A DNA stretch of 64,000 nt from contig NMRB01001357.1 in NCBI GenBank assembly GCA_002633025.1, forward strand, positions 1-64,000, read 5' to 3'. Origin of the DNA: Notospermus geniculatus (Eukaryota > Nemertea > Pilidiophora > Heteronemertea > Lineidae). The notes under the pieces were generated by a model. That model made no database searches. It had not been told where the DNA came from and was given only the letters and a program-made list of their open reading frames with translations. Below, in pieces: positions 34,917 through 44,569 of this stretch. How positions within the stretch are numbered: position 1 is the first letter of the stretch; every line of letters starts with the position of its first letter. The translations under genes and the position numbers were made by a program.

Positions 34917-35169
34917 CATTTTGTCTATGCAGTTCAGCTTTAAGAACGACTGCATACTAGTATTTTGGGTTCATAATTTTGGTGGGGGATGTTTGATGGA
35001 CACGGTTATTTCAGGTACTCCCCGCGCTGTGGCGCGAGGCGTTTTTCTAAAACGTGCGTGGCCTTGGTTTTACGCACGCAGTTCAGCGTTAAGTAGAGCG
35101 GAAGGGATTACTAGCGGCGAGCACTGAGCGCCGAGGGGCATACGCGGACGGACGGACGGACGGGCGTTA

Positions 35170-35303
35170 TTAGAGAGTTTTCGCAAAGCCCCCGAAACGC
35201 CAACGGGAAAGTCTATCCTTTTGTTCGGTGGTCTCTTCGTAGCATCGAACAATGGGTTTGGCGTTCGCGTTGGCGTTTCGGGGGCTTTGCGAAAACTCCC
35301 TAT
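35170..35303. mobile_element. Hairpin MITE, AATAGGGAG family
   Basis: Arms GTTTTCGCAAAGCCCCCGAA and reverse complement, outer end AATAGGGAG on the right and a mutated partner on the left. It lies in the intron before the PAN exon. Confidence 0.75.
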
Positions 35304-35336
35304 TTTCAAGTCCCCCGCCGAAGGCTCCTGGGACAA

Positions 35337-35488
35337 TAGGGAGGTTTCGAAATCAAACGATAAACATAAACTTTACGACAACGTTATTTTTCATACTACA
35401 CATAAACATATTTTAAATTGCATTTTCGGTACAAAAATAACGTTGTCGTTAACGTTTACGTTTATTGTTTGATTTCGAAACCTCCCTA
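35337..35488. mobile_element. ~150-bp hairpin MITE next to the PAN exon
   Basis: Ends TAGGGAGGTTTCGAAATCAA and the reverse complement. It stops about 30 nt before the PAN-exon acceptor, so it borders the polypyrimidine tract. Confidence 0.8.
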
Positions 35489-35519
35489 ATAATGAAACCT
35501 CTACGTAACAATGTTTCAG

Positions 35520-35735
35520 AATGTACTTACACGTTCGAGAACGCTGACTGCGCTGGTCATGATATCCGTGAAGCGAGTGGAAAATTTGATCGCGCCACGT
35601 GCCGTGAACGATGTAGCAGACTGGCCGAGTGCAAGTCATTCCAGCAGCACCACAATGTATGTTGGCTGAAGAATTACGTGTGTTCAGAGAAAGAGTTGAG
35701 TCAAGTTGGAAAAAAAGATGTCGCTCAGTTTACAA
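35520..35735 (+). CDS. PAN/Apple-like domain exon (exon 3 of the Cys-loop gene)
   Basis: A 216-nt exon with acceptor ATGTTTCAG and donor ACAA|GTAAGT, phase 1 on both sides, so 72 codons. It opens CTYTFENADCAGHDI, then FDRATCRERCSRLAECKSF, NVCWLKNYVC and a final DVAQFT. The Cys-x3-Cys-x6-Cys core followed by a hydrophobic or aromatic residue and a Cys-Trp-Leu strand is the PAN/Apple pattern, used for binding proteins or carbohydrate outside the cell. An open frame continues upstream to an ATG inside the hairpin MITE, but the acceptor and phase argue against using it. The exon follows the linker exon and precedes the micro-exon array in the same phase. Confidence 0.75.
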
Positions 35736-35780
35736 GTAAGTATTCAATTAATTACCTTCATAATGTAACAAGTAAGATAC

Positions 35781-36064
35781 CGGTAATGTAGCATGGGTAT
35801 TTTCGCGGGCCACGAAAATCGTTGTTTATTTAAATTTTGTTTGTTTATGTCCGGGGTTATGTCCGGACATGTTTTTTATGTCCAGTGTTTAGTGTCTTAT
35901 GAGTAATTTGTTGGTGGCGTGCCCCTCTAAAAATTCTTTTGACACCAAAAGTATTCAATTTGGTGGGTTGGCATATCCCAAAAAGTCCAAATAAGATGAT
36001 GTAAACATCCACGGCATGTTTACAAACATTGAATGTAAACAATGAAGTCGTGATACATTATCGT
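35781..36064 (-). mobile_element. Diverged copy of the 31928 MITE
   Basis: Reverse complement of 31928-32175 with extra bases. CGTGATACATTATC is clear at the right end; the left end is mutated. Confidence 0.7.
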
Positions 36065-36109
36065 TGATTTTCTACTTTTCTATGTTTTTTATCTGCCTGC
36101 TTTAAAGGG

Positions 36110-36601
36110 ACCCTATAGGCAACTAGCTGCTAGACTCATATCAGTACGGTCCCGTCATCACAGATGGCGCTAGCCACAGACAACCTACGGATTTGGGCTC
36201 ACTACGAATCAGCGTGCTCGGTCCGGACCGAGCACGGTTCGGTACAATTTTGCGTAGTGTAAACGGGTCGTGACAGCTTGTCACACCTGTACCAAATTAG
36301 CCCTGCAATCCAAGGTAGGCTCGGCCCGGGCCGAGCACGGTTCGGTTGAAATTCCGCCAGTCTAAACAGACAGAGCTAATCTAGTCCGCTTATCTGGGCG
36401 TAATGTGCATGAGTCAACTACTCGACCTTGGCGTTTCGTCATTGCCGCGAAACCTCCATGGCAACCAGCGCGTTTTTGCAGGTAATTGGGTGGACCTGGC
36501 CTGGATTTTGCTCGGTTGATTTTTGTGGTATAAACGTGCTTATCCCGCTTGAATTCAAAGCGGATTCGGTCCGGGTCGACCGGGCCAGTGTAAAAGGGGC
36601 T
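36110..36601. repeat. GC-rich repeat with CCGAGCACGGTTCGG words
   Basis: CCGAGCACGGTTCGGT occurs near 36228 and 36329. The right end reads CAGTGTAAAAGGGGCT followed by TTAA, as in the TTAA-type elements, but I cannot locate the matching left end. Confidence 0.5.
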
Positions 36602-36838
36602 TTAATGCGCACTTTAGTAATGAAATGAGGAACCTGCAGAACAAGCTCTGCCAATAGGGGGCCCTGCAGGCAGATGACCCATGGCTGCAATGAGAAATCC
36701 TTTTGCCAAGTCAATAATTATTGAATATTTCATCCCTGAATTACTCTGCACGGGAAAATAGCACCAAAAATGTAATTTTATTGCTTCTTAATTCTATTTT
36801 GATGAGTTTTATGAAGAAAATCAACAAAATTGATTTTT

Positions 36839-37209
36839 AATGAGGAACCGCGTGCCGGAAATCCCGACAGGTCGGCGCTGCGAGCAGTGCGACCGAAACG
36901 ACGTCACTGACGTCGTTTTATGTGTTGACGCTACGTCATGAAAAAATCCGCTGTACATTTTCTACAGAAAAAATGAGATAAAGACGTTGCCGAAATCGTC
37001 ATCTATGTCTTCATTTTAAGGAAAAAAGCATTGCAAAATTGCAGACATGTTCATCTGCTACAAGATGGTGTAAATTTTAATGCCAGGTGACCGAAACGAA
37101 AGGGTGATTTTCACGCCAGAAATAAATGGAAATAACGTTAGAAAAAAGAAACTTCGGTCGCACTGCTCACAGCGCCGCGTCGTGACGTTAGTTCCTCCGG
37201 TTCCTCATT
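36839..37209. mobile_element. 371-bp inverted-repeat element
   Basis: Ends AATGAGGAACCG and CGGTTCCTCATT, with inner matching GCGGCGCTGTGAGCAGTGCG-like words. Intronic. Confidence 0.6.
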
Positions 37210-37388
37210 GAAAATGCATTGCACATGATCTTTTTGTACTTGTGCTGCCATCTGGATTTTTAGTCGTGCATCTTCCTCATTGACTTGGGGACTAAGTAAG
37301 AGATGTTTCCAAGACCGAAACGATAGAGTTCTTCAAAGCAGAAAAAGAATACACATGTAGTATATTTTTTCTGATGTGCCTGAAAATT

Positions 37389-37624
37389 ATACGGGAGAAT
37401 CCAACTTACCTCGACGCGAATCCATGTCATAAAAATTTTCTACGTTCTAATAATATCGTAATATAGAGGGGTAGCATAATGGTAAATGGATCATCTTGTA
37501 TTATACCTCAGCTGTTCCATCTACCATTATGCTACCCCTACTACATGTATATTACGATATTTTTAGAACTTACAAAATTTTTATGACCTGGACTCGCGTC
37601 GAGGTAAGTTGGATTCTCCCGTAT
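37389..37624. mobile_element. 236-bp palindromic MITE carrying donor-like sites
   Basis: Arms start ATACGGGAGAATCCAACTTA and reverse complement. The arm contains CGAGGTAAGTTGG, a strong donor consensus, on each strand. It ends 75 bp before the 12-nt exon at 37699. Confidence 0.75.
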
Positions 37625-37698
37625 ATTGATAGATAGCATCATGAACTTTGTTTCACAATATCACAATATGGTGCACTTTTAGAATTATCATTTTTCAG

Positions 37699-37710
37699 GA
37701 CATTGCCCAA
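37699..37710 (+). CDS. 12-nt micro-exon encoding (R)HCP (exon 4)
   Basis: GACATTGCCCAA sits between TTTTTCAG and GTAAGTTAAG. Phase 1 on both sides gives Arg (joined), His, Cys, Pro and one base. An almost identical micro-exon is at 46197. It supplies a Cys just before the first Cys-loop exon. Micro-exons this small are hard to find by gene predictors, so transcript data are needed to prove use. Confidence 0.6.
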
Positions 37711-37849
37711 GTAAGTTAAGTATGCAATTTTTCTAAATGAGCTGTTCGGACCGTGAATATTGAGTAGAAATCGACATTTCTCCAAAATTCTCTCAAAAAA
37801 ATTAATACGACACCTTAAGAGCCAGTTCCGCCTACTTTTTACAACTTAA

Positions 37850-38147
37850 AGGCGTTTTAGTTCGAATTGTAAACATTACGATTTGTTTATTTACATGGTT
37901 GATTATAATAGGTTTTTTTTCTCGGACAGGTGGCAGTACCGTGTATACCAAAATATTAATGTTATCTATTTTTATATCTATCTTGATTAAATATTCTTGT
38001 AGCTGAAGAATATTTATGACTTTACGCTCAAAAACAAACAAAAAGTTGTGACAGGCGAGATTTAATTCAATTTTATCTGATTTGTTAGTACCAGAAGTTG
38101 ACAATAGGTGGCACACCGTAGTGTTTACAATTCGAACTAAAACGCCT
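37850..38147. mobile_element. 298-bp TTAA-flanked MITE, sister of 30465-31472
   Basis: Ends AGGCGTTTTAGTTCGAATTG and reverse complement, with TTAA at 37846-37849 and 38148-38151. It is the uninterrupted form used to define the insertion at 30538. Confidence 0.85.
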
Positions 38148-38312
38148 TTAAGAAAGTTAGGGGATAAAATGCTTATGGATTTTTTTTTGTTTCATTGAAG
38201 AATTGTTAATAATGTTTCATTGAAAAGTTGTTCATAACATATTTCATGGATTTGGTCAGAGGAGAACGTCGGGCCTAATTTGATGACGTCATTGCATGTC
38301 ACTAACTTTCAG

Positions 38313-38363
38313 AATGTGTGCTGCCGTTAGTGTGGGACTTCAATGAGAGCAAGTGCAAGAACA
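38313..38363 (+). CDS. Cys-loop exon B0 (exon 5)
   Basis: A 51-nt exon (acceptor CTTTCAG, donor ACA|GTAAGTC), phase 1-1, encoding KCVLPLVWDFNESKCKN. It has one Cys-x5-Trp-Asp-x5-Cys loop. It is the most diverged B-type copy and probably the oldest, because its downstream intron lacks the MITE shared by introns after B1, B2 and B3. Confidence 0.75.
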
Positions 38364-38432
38364 GTAAGTCAAAAATCAAGTTCTCTTGTTAGGCCACAGA
38401 AAATGAAGTCACTTCACGGCGATGAAGCTTAG

Positions 38433-39479
38433 GCCGCATTTACATTACACGAATTTAATCCGGTTTAATTTTCTCCGGGTCAGAACCGAGGTATCGCCCC
38501 ATATCAGGTTACAAATTTCTTAAAGCAGTGTAAACGGAACCGGGGTAGAATCGGGGTGGCATCGGTTATGAGAACCATTCGCATGCACAATACAGTCAAA
38601 TGGAGGTGCCTATTTTAGTTTGGACCCATGACAAGTGATTCAAGAACTTAGGATGGGGGCTTCACTGAGATTACTCGCATCGCCCGAAATGCCCGCTTCA
38701 GACCATCATTGCTCCAATTAGACCCGATGTCTTCTTCTTTGCTTTCGGCATGCTTGCACGTAACAAAAAATGCCGGCTTCAACACTACGATCAGGTGACG
38801 CTCACTCCCGCCACATCCCCAGCATGTGGGTTGCTTAGCAACCAAGTAGGTCACCGCGCGTTTACTCCGGGGCGTACCACGGGTGAGTGTTTAAGCTAGC
38901 AGCACACTGGCCGCCAAATGTGGCGTCCAGAAGAGTTGGCTGCCAGTGGATCATGCTGGTAGTACACCTGCCCAAACTTGGCGTTCAGTAGCATCTTTTC
39001 GGGCCATTGAGGCCGCCATTTTGAAATCATGTGACATCAAGCTGATTGGCCAAAGCCTTGCCGCCGACTCCAAGTCTGGCTGCCATCGGTAGCACACTTG
39101 GCCGCTTCACAGGCGTTCACATGCGTCCAGAATCAAACATGTTTGATATCTGGAGTTCCGTGGCGTCCGGCGGCGTTCTCCAGATTCCATTCGTAGCACA
39201 TTGGGGATTTTTCTGGCGTTCGGACATTGGCGTCGAAAAAACGCCTCTGGACGCCGAAGTTGGCGGCCAGTGTGCTGCATGCTTTAGACTACGAAATTAC
39301 GCCGGGTTAGATCTTAACCCCGGACGTGGCTCACCACTTTTATTGGGGTAAACTACACCGATGTGACACATTTTTTAATCCAGAGCAAATTTTTGTGCGC
39401 GTTTACACTTGTCACTTACAGCGGGCTAATTCGCAACCGGTGCTGCCCCGGGTTAAATTCGTGTAATGTAATTGCGGCT
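38433..39479. mobile_element. 1.05-kb inverted-repeat element in the intron after B0
   Basis: Ends GCCGCATTTACATTACACGA and matching reverse complement, flanked by TTAG on both sides. Contains the nested element at 38895. Confidence 0.7.
38895..39283. mobile_element. 389-bp TTAA-type MITE
   Basis: Ends GCTAGCAGCACACTGGCC and GGCCAGTGTGCTGCATGCT; flanks TTAA and TTAG. The interior repeats TGGCGTCC and GGCGTTC words. Confidence 0.7.
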
Positions 39480-39548
39480 TTAGACTAAAGCAGTGTTGAC
39501 ACTAGCTTTTTAATGCGCACTACAAGCGTAGCCCTACTAGAAACTTAA

Positions 39549-39691
39549 AGCGGACTATTCGTGCCGAGTCAAAGATTCCACAGCACCGTTTCCGGAGCGG
39601 CCGCCGCAATGCATTTACCAGTTGTTGTTACGAATAAAACGGGACGTTTTATTATTTTTGGTTCACTTTGGACAGACGCGAGCAATCCGCT
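39549..39691. mobile_element. 143-bp TTAA-flanked MITE
   Basis: Ends AGCGGACTATTCG and a matching GAGCAATCCGCT, with TTAA at 39545-39548 and 39692-39695. Confidence 0.7.
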
Positions 39692-39896
39692 TTAAGTGTA
39701 CGTGCACGAATAGACCATGCAGAAGGTGATAACCCGGGGTCGACGGATTTTAATGAAATTTGGTGTGAAGTTATACCCCTTGGTGAGAGACAAAAGCACA
39801 CAAAATATTGTGTCAATCCATTCGCTGGTTTGGGCGTATATAGCAAAAATGTGCTTTTACAGGGGTCAACGGTATTTACAAGTCATGCATTTTCAG

Positions 39897-39947
39897 CGTG
39901 CAAAGAAGACCAAGAATGGGACGGGAAGACTAAAGCATGCGTAGCAA
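39897..39947 (+). CDS. Cys-loop exon A1 (exon 6)
   Basis: A 51-nt exon, phase 1-1, acceptor TTTTCAG and donor CAA|GTAAGTT. It encodes TCKEDQEWDGKTKACVA, Cys-x5-Trp-x6-Cys, charged and probably surface exposed. A-type exons alternate with B-type exons, so one B plus one A makes a 34-residue, four-cysteine unit. Confidence 0.75.
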
Positions 39948-40119
39948 GTAAGTTACAATTATGTGAAGACATCCAAGTGTTGCATTACCAGCATCTGACG
40001 TGTGACACAATTGAGCTTTGATAGCCTTCGTTCCCAGGTGAACAATGGACAGATTTTACATGAGAAAGAGCTTCACTGAGAAGTGGAAGTACTAACAGTA
40101 GAACATTGCTTCCTTTCAG

Positions 40120-40170
40120 GATGTGTGCTGCCGTTCGTGTGGGACGTCAAGGAGAACAAGTGCAAGAACA
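40120..40170 (+). CDS. Cys-loop exon B1 (exon 7)
   Basis: A 51-nt exon, phase 1-1, encoding RCVLPFVWDVKENKCKN. Identical at the DNA level to B2 and B3, which implies recent duplication or gene conversion. Confidence 0.75.
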
Positions 40171-40186
40171 GTAAGTTAGAAACTTG

Positions 40187-41293
40187 GGCCCATATTTTCA
40201 AAGCTGTTTTAACGCTAAAACGCATTTCAAAAAGATAAAACACTGTTTTTAGGAAAAGTAATACATGTATTTTCGAGGTTGTTTTAGTTTTAGAACACTC
40301 CGACGAAAACGCATTTTTACTTTCATATTTNTCGTCGTTAACAGGGGTGGCACGTTTCTAAACCGCTTGGGTTACAAACTTGAAATTGGTGTACAGGTAC
40401 CCTATGGCAAAAACTATCTCTGGACCGAAACTTAGCGCTGCCGCTTGTACACTCTGGCCTGTAGGGGGCGCTTTGTGAAAACCTTCTTTTGGCCGTATCT
40501 CCTGAACGCTGTTAGCTAGAACCACGAAACTTTTATGGTGGGTTCCTCTGATGAGACTTCATCACATAAATCCCGGGTTTTTGATTTGACCTACTTTTCA
40601 AGGTCATAGAGGTCAAAGTTCAAAATTCACTGTTTGGTGGCACATTTCATGGCTATTTGACATAGAGTGTTGTGATTTGGTGTGAAGATATATCTAGGCA
40701 CCCTGCACAAATGCACCAAATTTCAACCCGATCGGACTTCAAATATGGCCGCCAGGAAGCCATCTTGAAAAATGGACTTCGACCCACACCTCATAAATAG
40801 TGGTAGCTAGGATGCTTTAACCGTGCCTAAATATGTGTCTTGGTACTGTCTACTTATATGCCAAATTTCGGTTCGATTGGACTTCAACATGGCTGCCAGG
40901 CGGCCATCTTGAAAAATTGACTTTGGCCATGTCTCACCGGTAGTAAATGTTACGATGTTTCAATGTTGTCTAAATATTTATGCAAGTATCCTGTACATTC
41001 CTGCTAAAATTTCAGTCCCAACGAACGTCACGTGTGGCCACCAGGTGGCCATCTTGAAAAATTGAATTTTTGACATCTGTGACCTAGGCAGAAAAGTACT
41101 TCTTGGTGTGTTCAGCTTTATCCTATCTGTCCTGATCCTTCATCATGAGAGTCACAGTACGGAGACTTATCACAGAGGTGAGCACAATGGCCCTGGCCAT
41201 TTCATTAAAATATGAATTTAAAATGCTTCTTATGATAGAACAGATTTTTGTCAAAACAGGTTTCGGATAAAACAGCTTTGAAAATATGGGCCT
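40187..41293. mobile_element. MITE (GGCCCATATTTTC family) filling the B1-A2 intron
   Basis: Ends GGCCCATATTTTCAAAGC and reverse complement, with TTG on both sides. The intron is 40171-41322, so only about 16 nt and 29 nt lie outside the element. This copy is enlarged by the 145-bp-period repeat and contains the N at 40331. Confidence 0.8.
40332..41100 (-). repeat. 145-bp-period tandem repeat, locus 1
   Basis: CCAGG cores at 40752, 40896 and 41041 give spacings of 144 and 145 bp. The reversed sequence matches the family at 51.4-52.5 kb, including GATCGGACTTCAAATATGGC and the GGTCAAATC / AAGGTCA block. Confidence 0.75.
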
Positions 41294-41322
41294 TGATATT
41301 TTAGAGGTCATGTATTTTCAGC

Positions 41323-41372
41323 GTGCAAAGAAGACCAAAAATGGGACGCAAATACTACAGCATGTGTAGCAA
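41323..41372 (+). pseudogene. Cys-loop exon A2, 50 nt, frameshifted
   Basis: Identical to A3 except that a run of five A is four (GACCAAAATGGG instead of GACCAAAAATGGG). The loss shifts the frame: after TCKEDQ it reads NGTQILQHV and then TAG within the exon. Splice sites are intact. Either the exon is dead or skipped, or the base is a sequencing error or allele in a homopolymer. Confidence 0.7.
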
Positions 41373-41559
41373 GTAAGTTACAATTACTGACAGTACATGT
41401 ATGTGAAGAAATTCAAGTGTTGCATTACCAGCATCTGATGCGTGACACAATTGAGCTTTGATAGCCTTCGTTCCCAGGTTAACAATGGACAGATTTTACA
41501 CGAGAAAGAGCTTCACTGAGAAGTGGAAGTACTAACAGTAGAACATTGCTTCCTTTCAG

Positions 41560-41610
41560 GATGTGTGCTGCCGTTCGTGTGGGACGTCAAGGAGAACAAG
41601 TGCAAGAACA
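41560..41610 (+). CDS. Cys-loop exon B2
   Basis: A 51-nt exon identical to B1 and B3 (RCVLPFVWDVKENKCKN), phase 1-1, same TCCTTTCAG acceptor and GTAAGTTAGA donor. Confidence 0.75.
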
Positions 41611-41626
41611 GTAAGTTAGAAACTTG

Positions 41627-42254
41627 GGCCCATATTTTCAAAGCTGTTTTAACGCTAAACGCATTTCAAAAAGATACAACAATGTTTTTAGGAAAAGTAA
41701 TACATTTTCGAGGTTGTTTTAGTTTTAGAACGCTCCGACGAAAACGCATTTTTACTTTCATATTTCCCAAGGGGTTTTAACGCTAAAACATATTTTAAAT
41801 CTCCCTTAAAAAGCGTTTTAGCTAGAGCAAGGCTTGTCTTGTCTCAGCGACAGAGGACTCAGGTGTTCTATCTGCCAGTGTTTCTGTGGGTCAGTGTGTC
41901 CCACTTATTGTTTGGGAAACGCTGGCAGACAGATCGACATGTTTCTGCGCGTGTCCCCTATTGTCAAGTCAGGAGTGGAACACTCGTAGATGGGGAACAC
42001 TCGCAGAGGTTACACCAGGTCCATATTTGCAAACAGTTTTAACGCTAAATTGCATTTTATTCTAGCACTTACAGGCCTTGGCACTGCTGCAAAACACATT
42101 TTAACATTTAAAACGCTGGTTGAAATAATGTTTCACTAAGAACAACGTTTTATCTTAAAGCACTTTTTAAAATATGAATTTAAAATGCTTCTTATGATAG
42201 AACAGATTTTTGTCAAAACAGGTTTCGGATAAAACAGCTTTGAAAATATGGGCC
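41627..42254. mobile_element. MITE (GGCCCATATTTTC family) in the B2-A3 intron
   Basis: 628-bp copy with TTG on each side (41624-41626 and 42255-42257). It keeps the empty sites (TTTCTGTGGG at 41881 and TTTAA at 42107) for the two insertions found in the next copy. Confidence 0.8.
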
Positions 42255-42283
42255 TTGATATTTTAGAAGTCATGTATTTTCAG

Positions 42284-42334
42284 CGTGCAAAGAAGACCAA
42301 AAATGGGACGCAAATACTACAGCATGTGTAGCAA
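42284..42334 (+). CDS. Cys-loop exon A3
   Basis: A 51-nt exon, phase 1-1, encoding TCKEDQKWDANTTACVA. It is the intact form of A2. Asn-Thr-Thr in the loop is a potential N-glycosylation site (NTT). Confidence 0.75.
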
Positions 42335-42515
42335 GTAAGTTACAATTACTGACAGTATGTGAAGAAATTCAAGTGTTGCATTACCAGCATCTGATGCGTG
42401 ACACAAATGAGCTTTGATAGCCTTCGTTCCCAGGTTAACAATGTACAGATTTTACACGCGAAAGTGCTTCACTGAGAAGTAGAAATACTAACAGTAGAAC
42501 ATTGCTTCCTTTCAG

Positions 42516-42566
42516 GATGTGTGCTGCCGTTCGTGTGGGACGTCAAGGAGAACAAGTGCAAGAACA
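42516..42566 (+). CDS. Cys-loop exon B3
   Basis: A 51-nt exon identical to B1 and B2, phase 1-1, donor ACA|GTAAGTT. Confidence 0.75.
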
Positions 42567-42867
42567 GTAAGTTAGAAACTTGGGCCCATATTTTCAAAGC
42601 AGTTTTAACGCTAAACGCATTTCAAAAAGATAAAACAATGTTTTTAGGAAAAGTAATACATTTTCGAGGTGGTTTTAGTTTTAGAACGCTCCGACGAAAA
42701 CGCATTTTTACTTTCATATTTCCCAAGGGGTTTTAACGCTAAAACACATTTTAATTCTCCCTTAAAAAGCGTTTTAGCTAGAGCAAGGTAGGGGCATGTC
42801 TAACTTCCTGTTGGCTTGTCTTGTCTGAGCAACAGAGGACTCAGGTGTTATATCTGCCAGTGTTTCT

Positions 42868-43109
42868 AGCCGTGGTTACACTACATAGAAATCCCCGGGT
42901 TTTTTGACACCCGGGTCTAGCCCGGCTGTGAAAAATCCCTCCTGAGGCCTGGTGCCCGTCAACACTACTCACATTTTGTGACAGGGACCTAAATTATGCC
43001 CTCCAAAACCCGTTCGAGCTCGGAGGGGATTATTACAACGCGTTTTTAACAGGTGTGGACAGAAAAAACCCGGGTTCGACACGGGTTTTTTATGTAGTGT
43101 AACAAGGGC
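42868..43109. mobile_element. 242-bp insert with TTCT duplication
   Basis: Left end AGCCGTGGTTACACTACATA, right end TATGTAGTGTAACAAGGGC; TTCT duplicated at 42864-42867 and 43110-43113. The empty site is at 41881 in the preceding copy. Confidence 0.8.
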
Positions 43110-43339
43110 TTCTGTGGGTCAGTGTGTCCCCCTTATTGTTTGGGAAACGCTGGCAGACAGATCGACATGTTTCTCTGTGTGTCCCCTATTGTCAAGTCAG
43201 GAGTGGAGCACTCGTAGATGGGGAACACTCGCAGATGTTACTGCGGGCTCATATTTTCAAACAGTTTTAACGCCAAAATGCATTTTATTCTAGCACTTGC
43301 AGGCCTAGGCACTGCCGCAAAACACATTCTAACAGTTAA

Positions 43340-43587
43340 AGCCTCACTGTATTGAATTCAGGAAGTGCTTACGTCCTCCGACGTTAGTGTAGTGTACAAT
43401 GTACTATGCTCTATTTGAATACATTAGAGCTCGGTCTGCAGTTTTTTCAATGTGTGCTGAAAACTACGGCTTGATCCTTTGAAGTACGCATCATGCAAGC
43501 ATTTTGGGGACTTCAAGAGACTATGAGACCTATAGCTGCACTCTCCTAACACGTTGAAAATACCGTAAAATTCAATACAGTGAGGCT
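43340..43587. mobile_element. 248-bp TTAA-flanked MITE
   Basis: Ends AGCCTCACTGTATTGAATT and reverse complement; TTAA at 43336-43339 and 43588-43591. The empty TTAA is at 42108-42111 in the preceding copy. Confidence 0.9.
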
Positions 43588-43860
43588 TTAAAATGCTGGC
43601 TAAAACAATGTTTCAGTAACAAGCACTTTTAAAATATGAATTTAAAATGCTTCTTACGTTAGAACAGATTTTTGTTAAAACAGGTTTTGAATAAAACAGC
43701 TTTGAAAATATGGGCCTAGGATTTCCTGTTTTACGAAAATTATGTCACTTTTCCACCTTCAAGACTAATGCGTTTCACCAGCACTTGCCAACGATCTACC
43801 TATAACACTGTATATAGTCAGTCTTTGTACACGTTTGATATTTTACAACGCCGTTTTCAG

Positions 43861-43911
43861 AATGCAAAGACGACGAAAGATGGTACGCGAAGACTGAAAT
43901 ATGTATACCAA
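43861..43911 (+). CDS. Cys-loop exon A4
   Basis: A 51-nt exon, phase 1-1, acceptor CGTTTTCAG and donor CAA|GTAAGTT, encoding KCKDDERWYAKTEICIP. It has Trp-Tyr instead of Trp-Asp and is the most diverged A-type loop, so it is probably an old copy like B0. Confidence 0.7.
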
Positions 43912-44399
43912 GTAAGTTTTTATTCTGTAAAGGTAAGCCAGTAGTCCCTCACCAGCTTCTGACGTGCGACACCCTCCCTAATGAGGCTCTTGTGAAACGT
44001 TATGCGGCGTTTTCAACAAAACTGTACTGTGACACCTAATGGGGAAGTTCAGTACTTTCTTCGTCAACACTGTTTGGCCAGAAAATCATCATTCCATAGT
44101 CATCAAGGCTATAGCATAATGCACTTTACCTATTCTTTATCAACAATCTGCCCATAACATGCAGTCAATCTTCTATGTACACATTTGATTTGTACAACGT
44201 CATTTTCATTTTGGATTGCACAGACTATAACATCTGCAGCAAGGGGGGGGGGCCTCTTGGATCCGCGGCTGTTATCATTAACTCGATCCTAAATCACTGC
44301 CCATTCCGGCGGCTGTGTTGGCTGTCGGGATTCTGACTGTTTTACAGTGCTCAGTGCTGTTTAAGAGGACTTCAAATAAACTTTACAAATCGAGATATG

Positions 44400-44518
44400 G
44401 GCTGATATTTATAAAAGCTAGCAAATGCTTTTACTTTAAATTTTGTAGTACAATTACATTGGACACTGCTGCGCAACTCTTAAGTAAAAGCATTTGCTAA
44501 CTTTTATGAATACCAGCC
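44400..44518. mobile_element. 119-bp MITE with ATG duplication
   Basis: Ends GGCTGATATTTATAAAAG and CTTTTATGAATACCAGCC; ATG on both sides (44397-44399 and 44519-44521). Ends resemble the GGCC-ATATTCATAAAG family. Confidence 0.75.
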
Positions 44519-44569
44519 ATGATCACATCCTGAGGCCGCGGCAAGCACCGAGTATCAGAGTAATGCTTG

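Larger units (their letters stand above)
42583..43716. mobile_element. MITE (GGCCCATATTTTC family) in the B3-A4 intron with two nested inserts
   Basis: Same ends as the two previous copies; left TTG is kept and the right flank has mutated to TAG. Holds 42868-43109 and 43340-43587. Confidence 0.8.

Noticed and set aside
35465-35519. In-frame ATG upstream of the PAN exon as a start codon
   Set aside because: The upstream residues are encoded by the hairpin MITE end, and a good acceptor with matching phase lies at the first PAN cysteine codon.
40171-41322. Introner hypothesis: the MITE created the B-A introns
   Set aside because: The intron after B0 sits at the same position and phase without this MITE, and 45 nt of non-MITE intron remain, so the element entered an existing intron.
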